NCBI GenBank assembly: GCA_947561395.2
Contig: OX387185.1
Coordinates: 43,658,602-43,722,601, forward strand
Length of the DNA stretch: 64,000 bases
Reading direction: 5' to 3'
Source: Buxus sempervirens
Lineage: Eukaryota > Streptophyta > Magnoliopsida > Buxales > Buxaceae
The notes beneath the pieces are model-generated. The model searched no databases and was not told the DNA's origin. It was given only the letters and a program-made list of their open reading frames with translations. Shown here piece after piece: positions 10,948 to 21,410 of this stretch (position 1 is the stretch's first letter; every line of letters starts with the position of its first letter). A program made the translations under genes and the position numbers.

Positions 10948-11579
10948 AGGCTTTAGTAATCCTAATAGTTTTATGATTGAGGTCTGGTCAACCTTCTTTC
11001 CAAAAACTTGAGTGATGAATCAACATCAAGGAAGGTTTGAATAATTTACCATGTTTCCCATTAAATCTCTTTTTAATAGCTATAATTGGTAATAAATATT
11101 GGAATTGGCTTTTAGGTGGGTTGGTGAGCTTGGCGAGAGCTTTTCCGAAATTTTCTGTTGTGTGGTTGTTGGGTCCATGTGCAGTCGTTGGGCTGGTCGA
11201 TCTGGTCGTTTTCCCGGTAGGTGGGAAGGATACTTTGGTATTATTCGAATCTTAATTATAAGATGCTCCAAATAAACATTATACGTAATGGCTGTAGGGC
11301 AAGGGTACAACGGAAACGTTTTAAGAGGCCTATCCACCTCCCACAACCACCACCACAAGTCTCCAACTACAACCAACACCTAGCACCAACACCACCATTA
11401 CCTCCGTAATGCTACTACTATATGGAGAACAACAGTTTGTATTTTATGGTATCAAACATAATTTTCTACTTGTCAATAAAAAATCTATTTCTCTTCATCG
11501 TTTAATTTCAATTTTAAAAGTTAAAAAAAACTATAAAAATAACGTCTTTAATTTCTCAATTATAGCTTTTTAAGAATGT
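10948..11579. other. Intergenic, nothing recognised
   Basis: Short open frames occur on both strands (for example 11037-11255), but none has a recognisable domain, good start context or splice support. Confidence 0.4.
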
Positions 11580-11587
11580 ATGCAAAC

Positions 11588-12139
11588 TAGGGCTGGCAAT
11601 GGGTTGAACTCGGTATGAATCTACCATGATCCAAATCCGAATCAGAGAATAAAAATCCGATATCCGAATTCGATCCGAAATCCGACGAATCTTTTATACA
11701 TGAATCCGAATTCGAAACCGAATTTATATATTGTATCTGAATTCGAAATTTGACCGAATAAATAACCGAAATCTGAATTCGATCAGAATTATATCCGATT
11801 TGAACTTAAAACTCAAAAGTCAAGTTTTACTATTAAAACAAATTTTAACTATCAAAACTAATGAGCCATATAAATATTAAAGCAAGACACGACTAAGGAC
11901 GATTCAACTATGGTTTATACAAAATTTACCAATGGTTTAATGAAAAGTATATGTCGATTTCGGTTCGGATCAGATATGGATAGATTCGAATTCGGATCAG
12001 ATATGGACAGATTCAAATTTAGATCCGAAATCCAATATCCGTATTCGAACCACGGATCTATATCTCATATCCGAATTCGATATTTTAGGATCTAATTTGA
12101 GTCGGATTCGAATATATATCCGACCCATTGCCAGCCCTA
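11588..12139. mobile_element. Non-autonomous hAT element (MITE), family A copy 2
   Basis: The ends are TAGGGCTGGCAATGGGT and, inverted, TAGGGCTGGCAATGGGTCG. It is flanked by a perfect 8 bp duplication ATGCAAAC (11580-11587 and 12140-12147). It is 552 bp and very similar to 319-837. Compared with that copy it has small insertions, including a repeated TTCGGATCAGATATGGA near 11964-12009. No transposase is encoded. Confidence 0.92.
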
Positions 12140-12154
12140 ATGCAAACACTACCT

Positions 12155-12173
12155 TATTACTGGAAAAAAAAAA
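12155..12173 (+). mobile_element. Very short poly-A retroinsertion (19 bp)
   Basis: TATTACTGG followed by A10 lies between two identical 15 bp copies of ATGCAAACACTACCT (12140-12154 and 12174-12188). Direct repeats of this length around a 3' poly-A insert are the mark of target-primed reverse transcription by a LINE machinery. The insertion duplicated the right flank of the hAT MITE, so it is younger than that element. The TATTACTG end resembles the 3' end of the LINE at 55420-55695. Confidence 0.7.
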
Positions 12174-12188
12174 ATGCAAACACTACCT

Positions 12189-13234
12189 ATTCAAGTTGTA
12201 ATTCAAACCCAATTTGAGCTCAACTTCGAACACAAAATTGAATCTAGACCAAACCAAGCCTAAATTTATCAAAATCTTACTCAAACTAGTGGCATAGGCT
12301 TGACTTCACAAGATCTAATGTAGAATGTGCCGAGTCTTGGCTTGAAATTGTCAGCAATGGTTAATTTATTGCATTGCAGACTGCTAGGGCTACAAGATGT
12401 TTCCACGTAAAGCATCTTACTGTCAGTGTTTTTTTTTACGTTGGCCTCACCCGAAATATTTATAACAATGAAAGAACTCATGAACGTGAGATGCTCCATA
12501 TACAGTATCTCTTTTTCTTTTTTTTTGGTACATCGTTCTCAAGCACTGCCTACCCGAAACATAGCTAAGATTTTAGGGATAGTTGGGGAATGAGTAAACA
12601 CACCACCACTTTCCTTAGAAGGGGAAGTGCGGCGTTCTTTGACTCGCGTGAGCCGCACCACGGCAACTTAGATGACTAGTTGTGTTGAGTTGGAGGTGGA
12701 CTCCTGAGCATTCTTCCTTTATTTAATTGAAGATGGGAGTGGATTCCTATTCAAGGCTACATCGAGTCTATAACATTACCACTAGTTCATGCAGTATCTT
12801 CCCACATGACAGTATCTCACGGTCATAGTAGTTTGCAATGCAGTAGTAGTTTGCAATGCAGTAAGGGCCGAGTGTTGGGCCATTACACCTAAGAATAAGA
12901 TTGGAAAATTACATTCATCAATAAAATGAAGTCGTTAGATTGTCCACGGTGGCATGTAGATTGGCGCGTGCGTGGCCATGTGTACTGTTGATATCATGTT
13001 AATTTACCGTTGCGAAGCATTATATCATGAGAATTATAACTAAGATCACCCGCCAACCAGATTCCCAACGGTCCACGAGAACCACAAGTTCGAACGGAGC
13101 AACAAGAATCTATAAAAATTTGAAGATAATGCCCAAAATAAATGAAAACCCTAATGCCCCAAAGCTTGTCTTTCTTCCGCAGTTCGTCCTCTCGTAAATC
13201 CCAAAAGGAAAATCAAGAAAGTAAAGATTAAGAA
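12189..13234. other. Upstream region of the GNAT gene
   Basis: No gene seen. It includes a short GC-rich hairpin (AGTGCGGC ... GCCGCACC, about 12625-12659) and a 17 bp tandem repeat (AGTAGTTTGCAATGC, about 12826-12862). Some MITE-like stretches (ATCTCACGG, CATGCAGTATC) recall the foldback MITEs near 20.2 and 60 kb. The last 100-150 bp should be the promoter and leader of the acetyltransferase gene. Confidence 0.4.
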
Positions 13235-13804
13235 ATGGTTTTCCGTGGAATCATATCTGCTCCTCTCACGACATCTCTACATTTCAGAACTCCATCTCAG
13301 TGCCCTTCAAACGTCAAGGTTATAGCTCAATTACCCGCCAGGAAATTCTCAATTTCCGATCAAGATCTCGAATCCCGAGGTTTCAGTCTCCGGAGATCAA
13401 TGTCGGACCTCAATCTCGACCAGCTAAACTCGGTCTTCGTCGCCGTTGGATTCCCTCGCCGGGACCCAGAGAAAATCCGGGTGGCTCTCGAGAACACGGA
13501 CTCGCTGCTGTGGATTGAGTACTCGAAGACGCAAAAACCGGTGGCTTTCGCTCGAGCGACGGGTGATGGGGTTTTCAACGCGATCATATGGGATGTGGTA
13601 GTGGACCCGTCGTTTCAAGGGATCGGATTGGGAAAAGCGGTGATCGAGAGGCTACTGGAGGAGTTGTTGCAGAAGGGGATCACTAATATAGCGTTGTATT
13701 CCGAGCCAAGGGTTTTAGGGTTTTACAGACCTCTAGGGTTTGCTGTCGATCCGGACGGGATTCGAGGCATGGTGTACTCCAGAAAGCAGAAGAACAGGAA
13801 ATAA
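13235..13804 (+). CDS. GNAT-family N-acetyltransferase, probably plastid-targeted
   Basis: 189 aa, one exon. Residues 1 to about 40 are rich in Ser, Thr and Arg with few acids, like a plastid transit peptide. The acetyltransferase fold follows. Its acetyl-CoA loop (motif A) is at about residues 116-135, DVVVDPSFQGIGLGKAVIE, with the Q-x-x-G-x-G core. The final strand block SEPRVLGFYRPLGF (motif B, about 155-168) is also present. It resembles the small group of plant plastid GNATs that acetylate protein N-termini or lysines and, in some reports, serotonin. The substrate cannot be told from sequence. It stands alone between transposons, and the reading frame is intact. Confidence 0.88.
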   Translation: MVFRGIISAPLTTSLHFRTPSQCPSNVKVIAQLPARKFSISDQDLESRGFSLRRSMSDLNLDQLNSVFVAVGFPRRDPEKIRVALENTDSLLWIEYSKTQKPVAFARATGDGVFNAIIWDVVVDPSFQGIGLGKAVIERLLEELLQKGITNIALYSEPRVLGFYRPLGFAVDPDGIRGMVYSRKQKNRK

Positions 13805-14065
13805 ACCGAGTGATGCAAAATTGCCGTTAATCATTTTCGTATTTTTATAAATCCGATTTTTTTAATTTATTTTTCTAACTAATTCTAATTTAGTGAGACA
13901 TTAAATTTTTTTCCCTTTTTTTAATATTTGTGTCTCCATAAACATAAGCTACATTATGTAATATGGGACGGGTACTTTGTAATGATCATCTTATTGATAG
14001 GATAATTGATAAATATTTTATTTTCTAACAAAATATATTACGTACAATTACTTAGATGGATGATG

Positions 14066-14073
14066 GATCGATG
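14066..14073. repeat. hAT target-site duplication, left copy
   Basis: GATCGATG directly abuts the left end of the 5.76 kb hAT transposon. An identical 8-mer follows the right end at 19830-19837. Confidence 0.95.
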
Positions 14074-16445
14074 TAGGGTTGAGCGGCGGGCCAGCCGTAC
14101 CTCGGGCCTAGCCAACGGGCCTGGCGGGTCAAACCCCTTAAATTTAAAAAAAAAAACTTAAAAAAATCCTAAAAAATTTCTGAAAAATATTTTTATTATT
14201 CACAAAATTGTCTTACACATATTGGGATAGATTTTGCTCAAAAAAATATAAATTCATTAATTATCACAAGTACAATTACAACTTTGCAAAAATTACATAA
14301 TTACTTGAACAAATAATACTGCATCACTATAGTATAAGCACATCCCAACTAGGTTGGCACCCACTCATCTATATTTCATTTGCATTTTAAAAGAAACAAA
14401 AAAAAAAGAGGAGAAAGTACAATTCCTATACTTTGATTACAAAAATTATAACAAAACTTAGACTGATTTGGTTGACTAAATTCATCAATATTCAAATCAT
14501 CGAAGTCTCCAACAAGTTGATCATCTTCATATTCCTGATCTCTCAGTTTCGCCCATAACCAATTTGTAAGACTGACACATACTTGCACCATCTCCGGCGT
14601 TAATCTGCTCCTGTAGTCGTCCACAGTTCGTCCACTTGCGCTAAAAGCTGATTCCGATGCAATTGTGGACACCGGAACCGTTAGTTGATCACGTGTTATG
14701 GCAGAAAGCACAGAATAATTAACCTGATTTTGCTTCCACCATGTCAAAATATTAAAAGCATTATACTTTTCCATAGTATTGAAACTTATTGAGGGGTTTT
14801 CTAAATAAATCATTAATTCAGATGATCCCCCACTAATAGATGCTGGTTGTTTTCCCTTTCTTCTCCCACTTAAAAAATTCCAAGGGGAATTATCTAGTAG
14901 TACTTGTTGGGTTTGAGTATGACCATGTGTACTACTGCTAGTATCATATTCACAAAAAAGTCTTTCTAATAGGATTCTTATTTTACGTATATCTATTTGA
15001 AAAGTAGAATTCATATTCTCATTTATTCCATCTATTAAGTCTTCCACTCCTAATTTAATCCTAGGGTCCATTGTAGTAGTTAAACAATATAAATTAGGCA
15101 TATCTTGCCAATATTTTAAAATTTTAGCTTCCATTGTAGAGCAAATTTCCTTAGCAATGGGTACATTTCTATATTGTTTAAAACAAATACTTATTTGATA
15201 TAAACAAGTTAAAATACTTGGGGATGTTGGGTAATAAACCGCTGATAAATATCTTGTTGCATCATAAAAAAAACTTTTAAAAAATCTCTTAAAATTTCGG
15301 CTATTTGCCAATCAAGTTCCTCTAATTCACTTGCAGGCATTTTAGTTTTATAAAATATTGCAAGTTCTTGTTTTAATCCTAGTACATCTTCTAGCATTAA
15401 ATATGTTGAGTTCCACCTATGTTCAACATCTAGGGTAATTTTTTTATATTGCTTTCCTAAAGTTTCACAATAATATTTAAATTCTCTAGCAGTTGTGCTA
15501 GATTGTTTTATATATCTTACTGCATCTCTAATATTTATTAAATGATGTTGAACAATTTTTAATCTATCTTGCACAACTAAATTAAGGATGTAACAAGCAC
15601 ACTTAACATGAAATAAACTTCCATCCATATTTAAGTTTAATTGTTGTCTTAATATTCCTACTGCAACATTATTAGCACTTGCATTATCAAGTGCTATAGC
15701 CATTATTTTATTGTGTATTTTATAATTTCTTAGATTTCTACTTATAGCATTTGATATATTTAGTCTAGTATGGCTAGAATCTAGTGGTTCAAAAGTTATT
15801 ATTCTTTTTTCCATATTCCAATTTTCACCAATATAATGTGTAGTTATAGCTAAATAACTTATTTGTTGTCTACTTGTCCAAATATCTGAGGTTAAAGCTA
15901 TCTTAAAGGTATTGTTTGAAAAAGTTTCTATTAATGTAGTTTTCATTTTTCCATATAATTTTATAGCATCCTTTTTTAAAGTGTGGCGTGAAAAAGATTT
16001 AAATTGTTGTGCTAAATATTTAGTTATTATACGGTTAAATCTTTTCTATTAATCTAAAGGGTAATTCTTCTTGAATTACCCATTTTACTATTTCAAGCCT
16101 AGTTTTTTCTTGATTAAAAACAAAACTAGTCATACTAACACTACTAGTAGAAATTTGGGTTTGCCTAGAGTCAATTTGGCCATGTTTTGGAAGGCATTTC
16201 TGCAAATGCCGTTGCAAGTAGCCTGTACCACTTTTTCCTTTACAACTAAAATGTTTTTTGCAATGGTTACACACTGCCCTCTCTTCACTCCCTACATTTT
16301 GAATTGTAAGATTGAGCCAAACACCGGAGGTTTTACTCCTCTTGGTGCTCCTAGGTGGTAGGGAAGACGATCCCATATCTTGCAAAGGCAATTCAGTTTC
16401 AAGATCTTGGATGGGAGGGTCATTATATTGGGATTGGGTTATATC

Positions 16446-19044
16446 TGTAGACACCTGATTTTTGCACCCCTGAAATGAAGAAAATTAGAAGTCAAACCTG
16501 AAAGGGTCAAAATTTTGACTTTTTGATCAGGTGCAAATTGACTACCAAACTTCATACCATTGGAAAGAGGATTCCGATACGGTTCTAACGCCACTGAGTT
16601 TGCTCAAATCGAAGTCCGGATAAAGAAGTTATGGGCTGGTCAAATCTGGAAATAGCATAAATCGGCTTTCTGCAAAACTCCAAATTAGCTGCTCAATTGG
16701 ACATCAGCAGAAAGAGCACATCGACACGACTCCAACGCAACTGAGTTTGCTGGAATCGGAGTCCCGGATAAGGAGATATGAGCAAAATTGGCTCCGGGAC
16801 GCGAATTTGCACTTCTGCTAAAAAGCCCAAATTTATAGCCAAACTTGATCTCAATAAATAGCTGGTTCCGAGCTGATTCCAACGACACTAAGTTTGCTCA
16901 AATCAGACACCAGATGAAAAAGTTATGAGCAGTCAAAAATTTTGGAAAATCTGCACATGTGACAAGATTGAAGAAAGGGCAAAAAAATAAAAATCTAAGA
17001 ATAAAGTAATAATATTTTGTAAATATCTAACAATTAAATTAAATCAAATATAAAAAGAAAAATACAAAAGACATGTGTCTTCTAACAAACTAGTCTTAAG
17101 AATAAAATAATATTAAAACCTAAAAGAATCTTTCAATTAAAATAAATAAAAATTGAACAAAAATTATTAACCACATACTTATGATAAAGATGAGTTGGAT
17201 GGATAAGAATGAAAATATTTATGTTTTAGTTACATGAAATATGAAATAAAAATTCAGTCACAAAAGGTGATTAAAATTCCAAAAACGGTCATTTTTTCAA
17301 CTATAAAAGGGGGGGCCACCCCCCATTCCAAAGCATCAAGCCCCTTCTCCTCTCTCCCTTTTTGCTCTCTCCTTCACTCACCCCCCTCCCTTCTCTCTCC
17401 CTCCTTGATTTCCAATCAAGAGAGGCTGGCCTCCCTTTAGCTCTGTCTTTTTTTTTTTCTACGTCCAACCCCTGCCCAAACTCTGCTCCACTCAAAACCA
17501 AAACCCAAAATACCCTTGGATTGCACCATCCCCCTTTCCATTTCATTCCTTTCAACCCAGAAGTGGGGAATCCCTTTTCAAATCCATTCTTGGAATTCTA
17601 CGAGGGTGCGGAAGCGCTGCCGAAATCATCGGAGAACCATCACCTGTCAAAAACAAGAAGGTAACAGTAAATAGTAGGTTGTTTCATTCAATACATATCA
17701 AGTTTCTTTTCTTTTCTTTTCTTTTTAAGCTTGATTTATTACTTGTGTTTATTACTTATTTCTCACCTCCATTTGCTTCTAATGTGTACGATACTGAGCA
17801 TCTCATGTTGAAAACAAGATCCAATTAAAGGGTGAAAGGAGAGAATTTTGTCAAGGATATAATGAGCAAAAGTCATCTAAGATAAGATGTCATTAATCCT
17901 TGCAAAATAAAAAGAGACAAATCATCCTCTTGCCAAATTTCTATCTTCGCGAGCAAAGGTGAATACGTGGTTATGATCATAGCAAGATGGTAAAAGAATC
18001 TCTGGTGCCTCTCTTGATTCCCATGCAAAGAATGACTACATGAAGAGCAAAGGAAAAAGGAAGAAGAAAAATTTGACTAAGAAAGGAGCTTGTGTGTTGC
18101 TGTGAAGATGCTAAAAATCCCGACAGACGTCGCCGGACCTCCCTGAAAAGCAAACGAAGCGATCCCGGCCGAAATCGGAGCAAAACAGCAAATTCGGGCA
18201 AAAACCGCATACTCAGGGCGGTTTGGACTTGACCGCACTTGGTATGCGGTCTGGTCTAAACTGCACTGCATCTACGGTTCAAACCAGACCGCATAGTAAA
18301 TGCGGTCAATTCGATAAACAACCAAAAATTATTCTTTTTGACCCGGTTGGATCCAAATCCGACCCGAATTGGTTTTGACCCGACCCTATGAGTAATTTGG
18401 ACTGTTTTAAGTCCACTTTTGGACCATGGGCCTAGATGGGCCCACCAAGGCATCCCCTAGGCCCACCTATAGGGCCCACCTTTGACCAGCCCAAACCAGG
18501 CCCGTTTGTAACAAATGGACCCAAGGCATCTGACCCTTGGTTAATGGGCCAAATCCAAGCCCACTAAGCCCTTAGCATGTTTAATTTAATTAGATAAATA
18601 ACCAAAATGGGTTACCCAATAACCCTGCTGGGCTCAAGCCCAACCTTGGCAATCCATGGGTCTTCCAACGGGACCCGCCTCCGACCCACTTCGCCTAAAT
18701 AAGAAGATAAAATAAAATAGAAAGGGATCCACACCTCCAGAGGGTCCCGCCAAACCAAACCAAGTGGCATGCTGGCTTAGGAAGGATGAAACTGACTCAA
18801 AAACCAGGGAGACCCGAGGGACCTGTCAAATCGACGGGGCGGGCCAGGGTGTATTCGGACTTCCCTGTACGTAACCGAGAACTTACCTTGAATCTCTAAA
18901 AAGCCGCAGATCAATAAAAATAGACTTGTATGGGCACCCCTTGTGTCTGCCTGCACCTCTCAGGCAGTGGCGACTCCAAAATAGTCCCGAGGCTCACACA
19001 TCACCATGTGCGCCTCGTCGTGCGACCGATTTTAGGTGCGTACA
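16446..19044. mobile_element. Solo LTR of a Ty3/gypsy retrotransposon, 2,599 bp
   Basis: Starts TGTAGACACC and ends GGTGCGTACA (TG...CA). It is flanked by a perfect 5 bp duplication ATATC (16441-16445 and 19045-19049). It contains a TATA box, CTATAAAAGG, at 17301-17310, then a C/T-rich leader. Near the 3' end is a CAGTGGCGACTCC stretch, a pattern I associate with Tat/Ogre-type LTRs. There are no internal gag/pol domains and no second LTR, so the interior was probably lost by LTR-LTR recombination. It inserted in a coding exon of the hAT transposase. Confidence 0.88.
17302..17308 (+). promoter_or_regulatory. TATA box of the solo LTR
   Basis: TATAAAA about 0.86 kb into the LTR, followed by a CCACCCCC and CT-rich stretch typical of LTR leaders. 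It could drive rightward transcription across the hAT 5' region. Confidence 0.5.
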
Positions 19045-19488
19045 ATATCATCAGAAAATGTTGGGTCAGAAAGGGGTCTAAGATATTCCCTTTCTTCAGT
19101 GTCAAAAAACATAGGATACCTAGGGTCCATTATCAAATTTTTGGAAAAAAAATTCTTAATAAATAATATTATAATAAATATTTGGTGATACTAATTTATA
19201 AGAAAGATAGAAGGAGAGACTTACTTATAATAATAATATTTATACTAATTTTAAAATCGAAAAATTAAATAGAAGAATACCTCTTTAGAATGAATCTTGA
19301 ACTTTGCAATTGAAGCCTTCAACCTCCAGAGTCCAATTTCCCACTTCTGATGCTTGAACAATTAGAAGAGATCGAGTATCACCAATTTCCAATTACAACA
19401 ATTAAAGCAAAGAAACTATTTGATAATCAATTAGAAGAGAGTAGGAGATTGTAGAAGAGGTGTGGTTTAGAGTGGGAAAGGGAGTGAC

Positions 19489-19496
19489 TATTTATA
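19489..19496 (-). promoter_or_regulatory. TATA box of the hAT transposase gene
   Basis: On the minus strand it reads TATAAATA, followed about 30 bp later by a likely start near 19460. A leader of about 350 nt would precede the ATG at 19112 and may be spliced: donor AAAGAG|GTATTC near 19280, acceptor CCCTAG near 19120. The splice model is inferred. Confidence 0.45.
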
Positions 19497-19829
19497 AAAA
19501 ATTAAAAGTGGCTGTTTACCACCTCTACCCTTCAATATGACTGTTATTTTGTAGTTGGACTGTAGAGAAGGTCTTTTAATCATCAATTACAACTATAGCC
19601 CCCCAATATAGCTGTTATATGGGTGTTGGGGGGGTAAAATGGGCATAAAAGTGGCTAAAAACCACTTTTATGGAGGGAAAAGAGAGCTAGCCTGCTAGCT
19701 CTCTGGTGGGCCAGGCGGGCCGGCGTGTGGGCCAGCACGCGAGATCGCGTGCCCTGGCGGGCCGTGCCGGGCCGTTGGCGTGCTTGGCCGTGCCGTGCTC
19801 GGGCCGGCACAGCCCAATACTTAACCCTA

Positions 19830-19837
19830 GATCGATG
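19830..19837. repeat. hAT target-site duplication, right copy
   Basis: GATCGATG, identical to 14066-14073. Confidence 0.95.
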
Positions 19838-20147
19838 GTAAATCCTTTAATACTTTTGAAGTTTTTAATTATTATAACCCAAAAACACAACATCTAAATG
19901 TATTATTATAATACACTAATAATATCATATAATATTTCTTTCTATACAAAATTACTATGATGGATCAACTAAAAAGATTATACTAAGTTTTAATATTTTT
20001 AACCTCTACATGTGCATAATGCGTGCATTTCCATGTTAAAAAGAAAAGAGGTAAATAAAGATCAAGACAAGGGAAAATCCACTAGTTAAAGAAATTTCTT
20101 CTACAATCACTTTAGTCTACAAAAAGAGAATGAAATCGTCTGGTGCA

Positions 20148-20322
20148 GACAATACAATCGTCATGATATGCTACCATGTGTAGTATCTCACGACAGCTAT
20201 TTTATTTCACATTTTTCAACATAAAACGATAATAAAATGACATTTCACATTGAAAAATGTGAAATGTACAATTGCCCTGTGATGTTGCATGTGACAACAT
20301 CCCATGGTAGTTGCATTGTATC
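20148..20322. mobile_element. Foldback MITE, about 175 bp
   Basis: The two halves are imperfect reverse complements: ACAATACAATCG...GCTACCATG on the left, CATGGTAGTTGCATTGTAT on the right. The centre holds ACATTTCACATT and its inverse. A closely related core lies at 60629-60724. The right end touches or overlaps the TRIM that follows. Confidence 0.65.
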
Positions 20323-20739
20323 ATATCTTCGTCCTACATTGGATAGGAAAAGGGAGATCTTGGGTCATATAAGGGTGGGTAGATATCATCACCTAATAGA
20401 TTAAGCAGATTCACCTAACACATTTAGCTTTTGGGTCGAATGGCAAGTACCCAGCTCGTGACAAGTGGTATTGGAGCGGCCCAATTCCTGATCCGGTTCC
20501 ACACTCTGGTTCTACACCAAGCACTTCAAAGGAAACTAGGCAAGGTAGTTTGACTCGCTCTAAAGGCGGAGATAGATTCAGGTGGGGGTTTGGAGCTAGA
20601 TTCAGGTGGGGGAGAATGTCACTTCTTCGTCCCACATGGGATAGGAAAAGGGAGATTTCGAGGCATATAAGAGCGGGTAGGCAGCATCACCTAATAGCTT
20701 AAGTTTTTGGGTCAAATAAGAAGCACTCAGCTTGTGACG
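20317..20739 (+). mobile_element. TRIM (miniature LTR retrotransposon), 423 bp
   Basis: Two similar terminal repeats: 20317-20463 (147 bp, TGTATC...GTGACA) and 20617-20739 (123 bp, TGTCAC...GTGACG). They share CTTCGTCC, GGATAGGAAAAGGGAGAT, CATATAAG, CATCACCTAATAG and TTTTGGGTC. Just after the first repeat is a primer-binding-like site (TGGTATTGGAGC, cf. Met-tRNA PBS). Just before the second is a purine tract (AGGTGGGGGAGAA). The interior is only 153 bp and non-coding. No target duplication is clear, and the exact 5' edge overlaps the MITE. Confidence 0.78.
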
Positions 20740-21410
20740 ATTGTCTGTGGCAAATGATCTCAACCCTACAAAAAAGTGCTAAAACACAAGTAACAAAAGT
20801 TGATTTGAGATGAATTAAGCTCCTACAGCCCTTCGATTGAAGATTAAAGTTTCATTTGAAATTAAGCACTAATAGTTCTTGGGTCCAAGATTCACCAAAG
20901 AGATTGGATTGGATAAGAACCACAAGGATTTTACCAATTTATTTATTTGAGATCAATCTCGTACGTATCAAAATTCATGTCTTGGCTTGAAAAGGTGATC
21001 GCCGCAAGAAATGGATAACTTTTGCCAAAGGGTGATCTCCAAAAGAAATGGATACCGTATTCGTAACGAATACGAGCTGAATTTACTCGGTTCCTTGTGC
21101 AAATCGGGGTAACCGGGTACTTATCTACGCTATTTGGGGGGCTGAAATCGTCTACCGCATGATGGTGCGGCAGACGATACCGCCCTCCCCTATTTGGGCA
21201 TGACTCATGAGCACGCGTGGGCAGCTCTCACCCTGAACAACGGTAGACTACCAAAAAAACCCTGAACAACGGTAAAACGATGACGTGGGAAAAAGCCGGC
21301 CTTGTCATCCTGTTTATAATGCGACCCGAAAAAACTGCAGCGGCGCTCTCTCAGTTCCCAGAGAGAGAGAGCGGGAGAGGGGGAGAGGGGGAGAGAGAGA
21401 GGACTGAGAG
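20740..21410 (+). promoter_or_regulatory. Upstream and promoter region of SPPA
   Basis: It contains a duplicated motif GTGATC...AAGAAATGGATA (about 20996 and 21042), an ACGT element GATGACGTGGG at about 21279-21289, a weak TATA-like TTTATAAT at 21313-21320, and a GA-rich leader at 21359-21404 just before the start codon. The transcript probably begins near 21345. Promoter assignments are by motif only. Confidence 0.45.
21246..21258 (+). mobile_element. Very short poly-A retroinsertion (13 bp) in the SPPA promoter
   Basis: GACTACC followed by A6-7 lies between two copies of ACCCTGAACAACGGTA (21230-21245 and 21259-21274, 16 bp). It has the same structure as the insert at 12155. It lies about 90 bp upstream of the likely transcription start of SPPA. 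Confidence 0.65.

Larger units (their letters stand above)
14376..19112 (-). pseudogene. hAT transposase (RICESLEEPER-like), disrupted
   Basis: Transcribed leftward. The predicted start ATG at 19112 is followed by about 20 codons to 19045, where the solo LTR interrupts; the frame resumes at 16445 in phase. A BED zinc finger (CNHCKK...HLQKC) lies at about 16300-16190. The RNase-H-like core has Asp in LTSDIWTS (about 15890) and in IALDNASANN (about 15700). The C-terminal dimerisation domain has the Glu of STIASESAFSASG (about 14650). Two homopolymer frameshifts break it: an A-run near 16036-16042 and the T8 run (minus strand) near 15266-15273. The stop is at 14376-14378. Together with the LTR these make it non-functional. 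Confidence 0.9.
14074..19829 (-). mobile_element. Complete but inactivated hAT transposon, 5,756 bp
   Basis: Both ends are present: left TAGGGTTGAGCGGCGG, right (reverse complement) TAGGGTTAAGTATTGGG. The flanking 8 bp duplications GATCGATG are identical. Both subterminal zones are GC-rich arrays of GGCGGGCC/GGGCCGG-type motifs (14084-14130 and about 19705-19810), probably transposase-binding repeats. The minus strand encodes a RICESLEEPER-like transposase, now broken. A 2.6 kb solo LTR sits inside the first coding part, so the original element was about 3.15 kb. The exact duplications suggest a fairly recent insertion. Confidence 0.95.

Noticed and set aside
11037..11379. Open frames of 72 (plus) and 99 (minus) codons
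   Set aside because: Overlapping frames on both strands of repeat-like sequence with no recognised motif.
17234..17664. Open frames in the solo LTR leader
   Set aside because: They are translations of C/T-rich LTR sequence and its complement; no gag or other protein motif.
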